In this document: one piece after another, positions 5,537-8,088 of the stretch | How positions within the stretch are numbered: the first letter of the stretch is position 1 | Layout: each line of letters begins with the position of its first letter | Source of the DNA: an uncultured Collinsella sp. | GTDB taxonomy: Bacteria; Actinomycetota; Coriobacteriia; Coriobacteriales; Coriobacteriaceae | Assembly (NCBI GenBank): GCA_902479205.1 | Contig: CABSNX010000082.1 | Coordinates: forward strand, 1-8,088 | DNA: 8,088 nt | Direction of reading: 5' to 3' | Program-made: the position numbers and the translations under genes | Notes under the pieces: generated by a model | Told to the model about the DNA's origin: nothing | Database searches by the model: none | The model's input: only the letters and a program-made list of their open reading frames with translations

Positions 5537-5558
5537 GTTTGTTATTCGTTTGTAAAGC
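5537..5558 (+). promoter_or_regulatory. candidate Pho box upstream of pstS
   Basis: GTTTGT occurs at 5537-5542 and again at 5548-5553, exactly 11 bp apart (repeat units GTTTGTTATTC and GTTTGTAAAGC). Response regulators of the PhoB/PhoP type bind tandem 11-bp direct repeats, and pst operons are their usual targets. The bases do not match the actinobacterial GTTCACC consensus closely, so this rests on spacing and location. No convincing -10 was found; TATCAA at 5583-5588 is the nearest weak one. Confidence 0.35.
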
Positions 5559-5613
5559 CGAGCCGCGCTTGCGGTAAGGGTCTATCAATAGCCCGTAAGA
5601 AACCGCAGTTGGC

Positions 5614-5673
5614 GCGGGCACTGCCCGATCGAGGCCGTATCTTTCCAAACAGCAAAGCGGGCAGGGTGCCCGC
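5614..5673 (+). promoter_or_regulatory. pstS leader with two mutually exclusive hairpins
   Basis: CGGGC-ACT-GCCCG at 5615-5627 and GCGGGCA-GGG-TGCCCGC at 5657-5673 each form a local hairpin. Because both use the same arm sequence, GCGGGCA at 5614-5620 can instead pair with TGCCCGC at 5667-5673. The second hairpin ends 14 bases before the ribosome binding site of pstS. A translation-control or mRNA-stability role is possible. There is no match that I recognise to a known riboswitch class. Confidence 0.4.
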
Positions 5674-5698
5674 GAGTCGCATGTATGAAAGGAAGATC

Positions 5699-6640
5699 AT
5701 GCTCGATCAGGCTTATTCTCGTCGTCAGTTCCTCGGCCTCGCTGGTGGCCTCGCCAGCATCGTGGGCCTCGGTCTCGTTGGTTGTGGCGGCTCCGGCGCA
5801 TCCGACGCCGCCGACAAGGGCAGCGCCGCTGCCGCTGCCGAGTCCGTCTCCGGCGAGGTGACCTACGACGGTGCCTCCTCGTTCCAGGCTCTCGTCGAGG
5901 CTGCTGCCGAGAAGTTCATGGATGCCAACCCCGACGTCTCCGTCTCCGGTTCGGGTAACGGTTCGGGCAAGGGCCTGACCGCTGTCGCCGCCGGCACCGT
6001 CACCATCGGTAACTCCGACGTCTTCGCCGAGACCAAGCTCGAGGCCGACCAGGTCAAGAACCTCGTCGATCACGAGGTCGCCGTCGTGGGCATGGGTCCC
6101 GTCGTCTCCAAGAACGTGACGGTCGACGACCTGTCCCTCGAGCAGCTCAAGGGTATCTTCTCCGGCCAAATCACCAACTGGAAGGAGGTCGGCGGCGACG
6201 ACGTCAAGATCGTCGTCCTCAACCGCAAGGCCGGCTCCGGCACCCGCGCCACCTTCGAGGCCGCCGTCTTTGGCGACGAGACCGTCGACTTTAAGGGCGA
6301 TGCCGAGCTCGACAAGTCCGGCGACGTCCAGACCCAGATGGCCAGTACCGACAACGCCATCTCCTACCTGGACTTCTCGCACTTCGACGACTCCAAGTTC
6401 AACGCCGTCAAGGTCGAGGGCGTCGAGCCCAAGAGCAAGAACGTCACCGACGACTCCTTCAAGATCTGGGCTACCGAGCACATGTACTGCGCCAAGGACG
6501 CAGACGAGGCCACCAAGGCCTTCCTGGACTTTATGCTTTCCGACGACGTCCAGGGCAAGCTTGTCGAGGAGCAGGGCTTCATCCCCGTCTCTGCCATGAA
6601 GGTCGTCAAGGACGCCAGCGGTAAGGTCTCCGCTAAATAG
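5699..6640 (+). CDS. pstS: phosphate ABC transporter substrate-binding lipoprotein PstS
   Basis: A 313-residue extracytoplasmic phosphate-binding protein that delivers phosphate to PstCA. The N-terminus has a twin-arginine motif, SRRQFLGL at 7-14, a hydrophobic stretch, and a lipobox LVGC with lipidated Cys29. It therefore looks like a Tat-exported lipoprotein anchored in the membrane. A Gly/Ser/Ala-rich linker runs to about residue 50. Phosphate-site motifs follow: GASSFQ at 58-63, GSGNGSGKG at 84-92, GNSDVF at 104-109 and AGSGTRATFE at 178-187. ATG 5699 follows AAAGGAAG at 5688-5695; an upstream in-frame ATG at 5609 would bury the signal peptide. Codon choice is strongly biased to GTC, ATC, AAG, GAC and TCC, as expected for a highly expressed gene. 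pstC follows after 25 bp. Likely induced by phosphate starvation. Confidence 0.95.
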   Translation: MLDQAYSRRQFLGLAGGLASIVGLGLVGCGGSGASDAADKGSAAAAAESVSGEVTYDGASSFQALVEAAAEKFMDANPDVSVSGSGNGSGKGLTAVAAGTVTIGNSDVFAETKLEADQVKNLVDHEVAVVGMGPVVSKNVTVDDLSLEQLKGIFSGQITNWKEVGGDDVKIVVLNRKAGSGTRATFEAAVFGDETVDFKGDAELDKSGDVQTQMASTDNAISYLDFSHFDDSKFNAVKVEGVEPKSKNVTDDSFKIWATEHMYCAKDADEATKAFLDFMLSDDVQGKLVEEQGFIPVSAMKVVKDASGKVSAK

Positions 6641-6665
6641 GTAATCGCCCCCGGAAAGGTTTGCA

Positions 6666-7574
6666 ATGGCAAAACAGCTGCCAAAGCGCGACCTTGAGAA
6701 CGTGGGCCTGGGCGTCACGGGCGCGTGCGTAGCGCTCGTGACGCTTGTTGTTGCCGCGCTTATCTTCATGGTCGCCCAAAAGGGCCTCTCGGCTTTTGTT
6801 AAGGATGGCGTTTCGGTCGTCGAGTTCTTCACTGGTACCAAGTGGGACCTAGCTAACACAGCCGAAAACGGTCTGCCTTACACCGGCGCCCTGCCCCTGA
6901 TTGTCACCTCGTTTGCGGTCATGGTGCTCTCCACGCTCATCGCGCTGCCCATCGCCATCGGCTCCGCCATCTTTGCGGTCGAGATCCAACCCAAATTTGG
7001 TTCCAAGGTCTTTCAGCCGCTTATTGAGCTTTTGACCGGCATTCCCTCGGTCGTCTTTGGACTGATTGGCTTTCACGTGGTCGTCGGCCTTATGAAGAGC
7101 GTTTTCCACGTGAGCACGGGTCTGGGCATCTTGCCCGGCGCCATCGTGCTGGCCGTCATGATCCTACCGACCATGACCACGCTTTCGGTCGATGGCCTGC
7201 GTGCCGTGCCCGATAGCTACCGCCAGGGCTCGCTCGCGCTGGGCTACACCCGCTGGCAGACCATCTGGCACGTGGTGCTCAAGTCCGCAATGCCGTCGCT
7301 CATGACCGCGGTCATCCTTGGCATGACCCGCGCCTTTGGCGAAACGCTCGCCGTACGCATGGTTATCGGCGGCATCGAGGCCATGCCGACGTCGCTGCTG
7401 TCGCCGGCCTCGACCATCACCACCACGCTCACCACGTCCATGGCGGTCTACGCCGAGGGTTCGGCCCAGGACGATGTTCTGTGGGCGCTCGGCCTGCTGT
7501 TGATGGGCATGAGCCTCATCTTCATCCTGATCATCCATCTCATTGGCCGCAAGGGGGCGAAGGCTCGTGGCTAG
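6666..7574 (+). CDS. pstC: phosphate ABC transporter permease PstC
   Basis: A 302-residue membrane permease that forms the phosphate channel together with PstA. About six hydrophobic segments are visible, near residues 13-37, 74-105, 113-142, 150-172, 207-225 and 271-294. The conserved ELLTGIPSVVFGLIGF lies in the third. The cytoplasmic coupling loop to the PstB ATPase is SLALGYTRWQTIWHVVLKSAMP at about 190-210, followed by RAFGETLAVRMVIGG, which is characteristic of PstC. ATG 6666 has GGAAAGG at 6652-6658. The start is 25 bp after pstS with no hairpin between them, so they share a transcript. The stop overlaps the pstA start by 8 bases. Length and motifs are complete. Confidence 0.95.
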   Translation: MAKQLPKRDLENVGLGVTGACVALVTLVVAALIFMVAQKGLSAFVKDGVSVVEFFTGTKWDLANTAENGLPYTGALPLIVTSFAVMVLSTLIALPIAIGSAIFAVEIQPKFGSKVFQPLIELLTGIPSVVFGLIGFHVVVGLMKSVFHVSTGLGILPGAIVLAVMILPTMTTLSVDGLRAVPDSYRQGSLALGYTRWQTIWHVVLKSAMPSLMTAVILGMTRAFGETLAVRMVIGGIEAMPTSLLSPASTITTTLTTSMAVYAEGSAQDDVLWALGLLLMGMSLIFILIIHLIGRKGAKARG

Positions 7575-8053
7575 CACGCGCATCCATATCGACGAGGCGA
7601 GACTCGGGCGTGTCCAAAAGCAGGACCGCATTGCCACGGGCGTGCTGACGGCGATCGTCGCCATCGTCATGCTCATCGTCGTCTCCATGGTGGCCTATAT
7701 CCTGTTCGAGGGCATCTCGACGCTGTTCCAGCCGGGATTTCTCACGCAGCCCGCGCGCGCCAACGGAACCCAGGGCGGCGTGCTCTACCAGCTGTTCGAC
7801 TCGTTCTATCTGTTGCTGATCACTCTGGTCATCTCGGTACCCATCAGCCTGGGCGGAGCGGTCTTCCTGGTTGAGTACGCGCCGAACGGCCCTATCCGCG
7901 ACATCGCTTCCACCGCCATCGAGACGCTGTCCTCGCTGCCTTCGATCGTCGTCGGCATGTTCGGTTTCCTGGTGTTCTCGGTGCAGCTGGGCTGGAAGTA
8001 TTCCATCATCTCCGGCGCCGTCGCGCTCACCATGTTCAACATCCCCATCCTAG
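7567..8053 (+). CDS. pstA: phosphate ABC transporter permease PstA, N-terminal part
   Basis: The second permease of the phosphate transporter, with 162 codons before the sequence is cut by an adapter. The frame starts at GTG 7567, overlapping the last 8 bases of pstC, with AAGGGGG at 7551-7557 and GAAGG at 7559-7563 upstream; this overlap suggests translational coupling. The first in-frame ATG lies inside the first membrane segment, so GTG is the better start. Hydrophobic segments fall at about residues 25-48, 77-105 and 117-139. The PstA signature ETLSSLPSIVVGMFGF is in the third. The C-terminal part with the ATPase-coupling loop is missing, and pstB and phoU, which normally follow, lie outside the window. 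The frame happens to stay open through the adapter, so residues after Leu162 are not real. Confidence 0.93.
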
Positions 8054-8088
8054 CTGTCTCTTATACACATCTGACGCTGCCGACGAAT
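8054..8088 (-). other. Nextera/Tn5 read-1 adapter, reverse complement (artefact)
   Basis: Bases 8054-8086 are the full 33-base reverse complement of the Nextera read-1 transposase adapter, beginning CTGTCTCTTATACACATCT. The final AT is probably the start of an index or primer. It interrupts pstA. Together with bases 1-31 it makes a perfect 31-bp terminal inverted repeat of technical origin. Confidence 0.97.

Noticed and set aside
5585..6859. 424-codon open frame on the minus strand opposite pstS.
   Set aside because: The translation is rich in repetitive Gly, Val, Asp and Leu produced by the strong GTC/GAC codon bias of pstS; no motif is seen, and pstS is certain.
1..8088. 31-bp perfect terminal inverted repeats resembling a composite transposon carrying pst and toxin-antitoxin genes.
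   Set aside because: The repeats match the Nextera read-1 adapter and Tn5 mosaic end; no transposase gene is present and genes are cut at the adapters.

Overview
The window reads as about 8.0 kb of chromosomal DNA from a high-GC Gram-positive gut bacterium, most likely a Coriobacteriia member such as Collinsella. That placement rests on high-GC codon use, the gene set and the look of the proteins, and it is inferred without any database search. The genomic insert spans about 32-8053. Both ends carry Nextera/Tn5 read-1 adapter sequence in inverted orientation, so the terminal genes are cut by library construction and not by biology.

Left part (32-1416): the 3' end of tgt (queuosine tRNA modification), then a 213-bp non-coding stretch. 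It holds a strong intrinsic terminator whose U-tract ends only a few bases before the ribosome binding site of a LOG-family (TIGR00730) Rossmann protein gene. Middle-left (1447-2220): a lower-GC RelB/DinJ antitoxin and YafQ/RelE toxin pair. It is preceded by a perfect 17-bp inverted repeat and followed by a long palindromic element. Middle (2234-5405): a DegV-family fatty-acid-binding protein on the minus strand, divergent from a likely two-gene unit of a HAD phosphatase and an M20/PepV-type dipeptidase. Right part (5406-8053): a second copy of the palindromic element acting as a terminator, a candidate Pho regulatory region with a structured leader, and the high-affinity phosphate transport operon pstS-pstC-pstA, with pstA cut at the adapter.

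The most interesting feature is the pair of palindromic elements at 2154-2220 and 5427-5505. Both share identical 16-base outer arms, including the same single G.T pair. Their inner arm sequences differ between copies but remain self-complementary, and each loop carries its own small hairpin. This is a covariation pattern, which suggests selection on RNA or DNA secondary structure in a dispersed repeat family. Both copies lie just downstream of plus-strand genes in the same orientation.

Functionally, pstSCA takes up phosphate. PstS looks like a Tat-exported lipoprotein. The HAD and M20 genes are housekeeping hydrolases, and the toxin-antitoxin pair looks like a small acquired cassette. No tRNA, rRNA, CRISPR array or genuine insertion sequence was seen.
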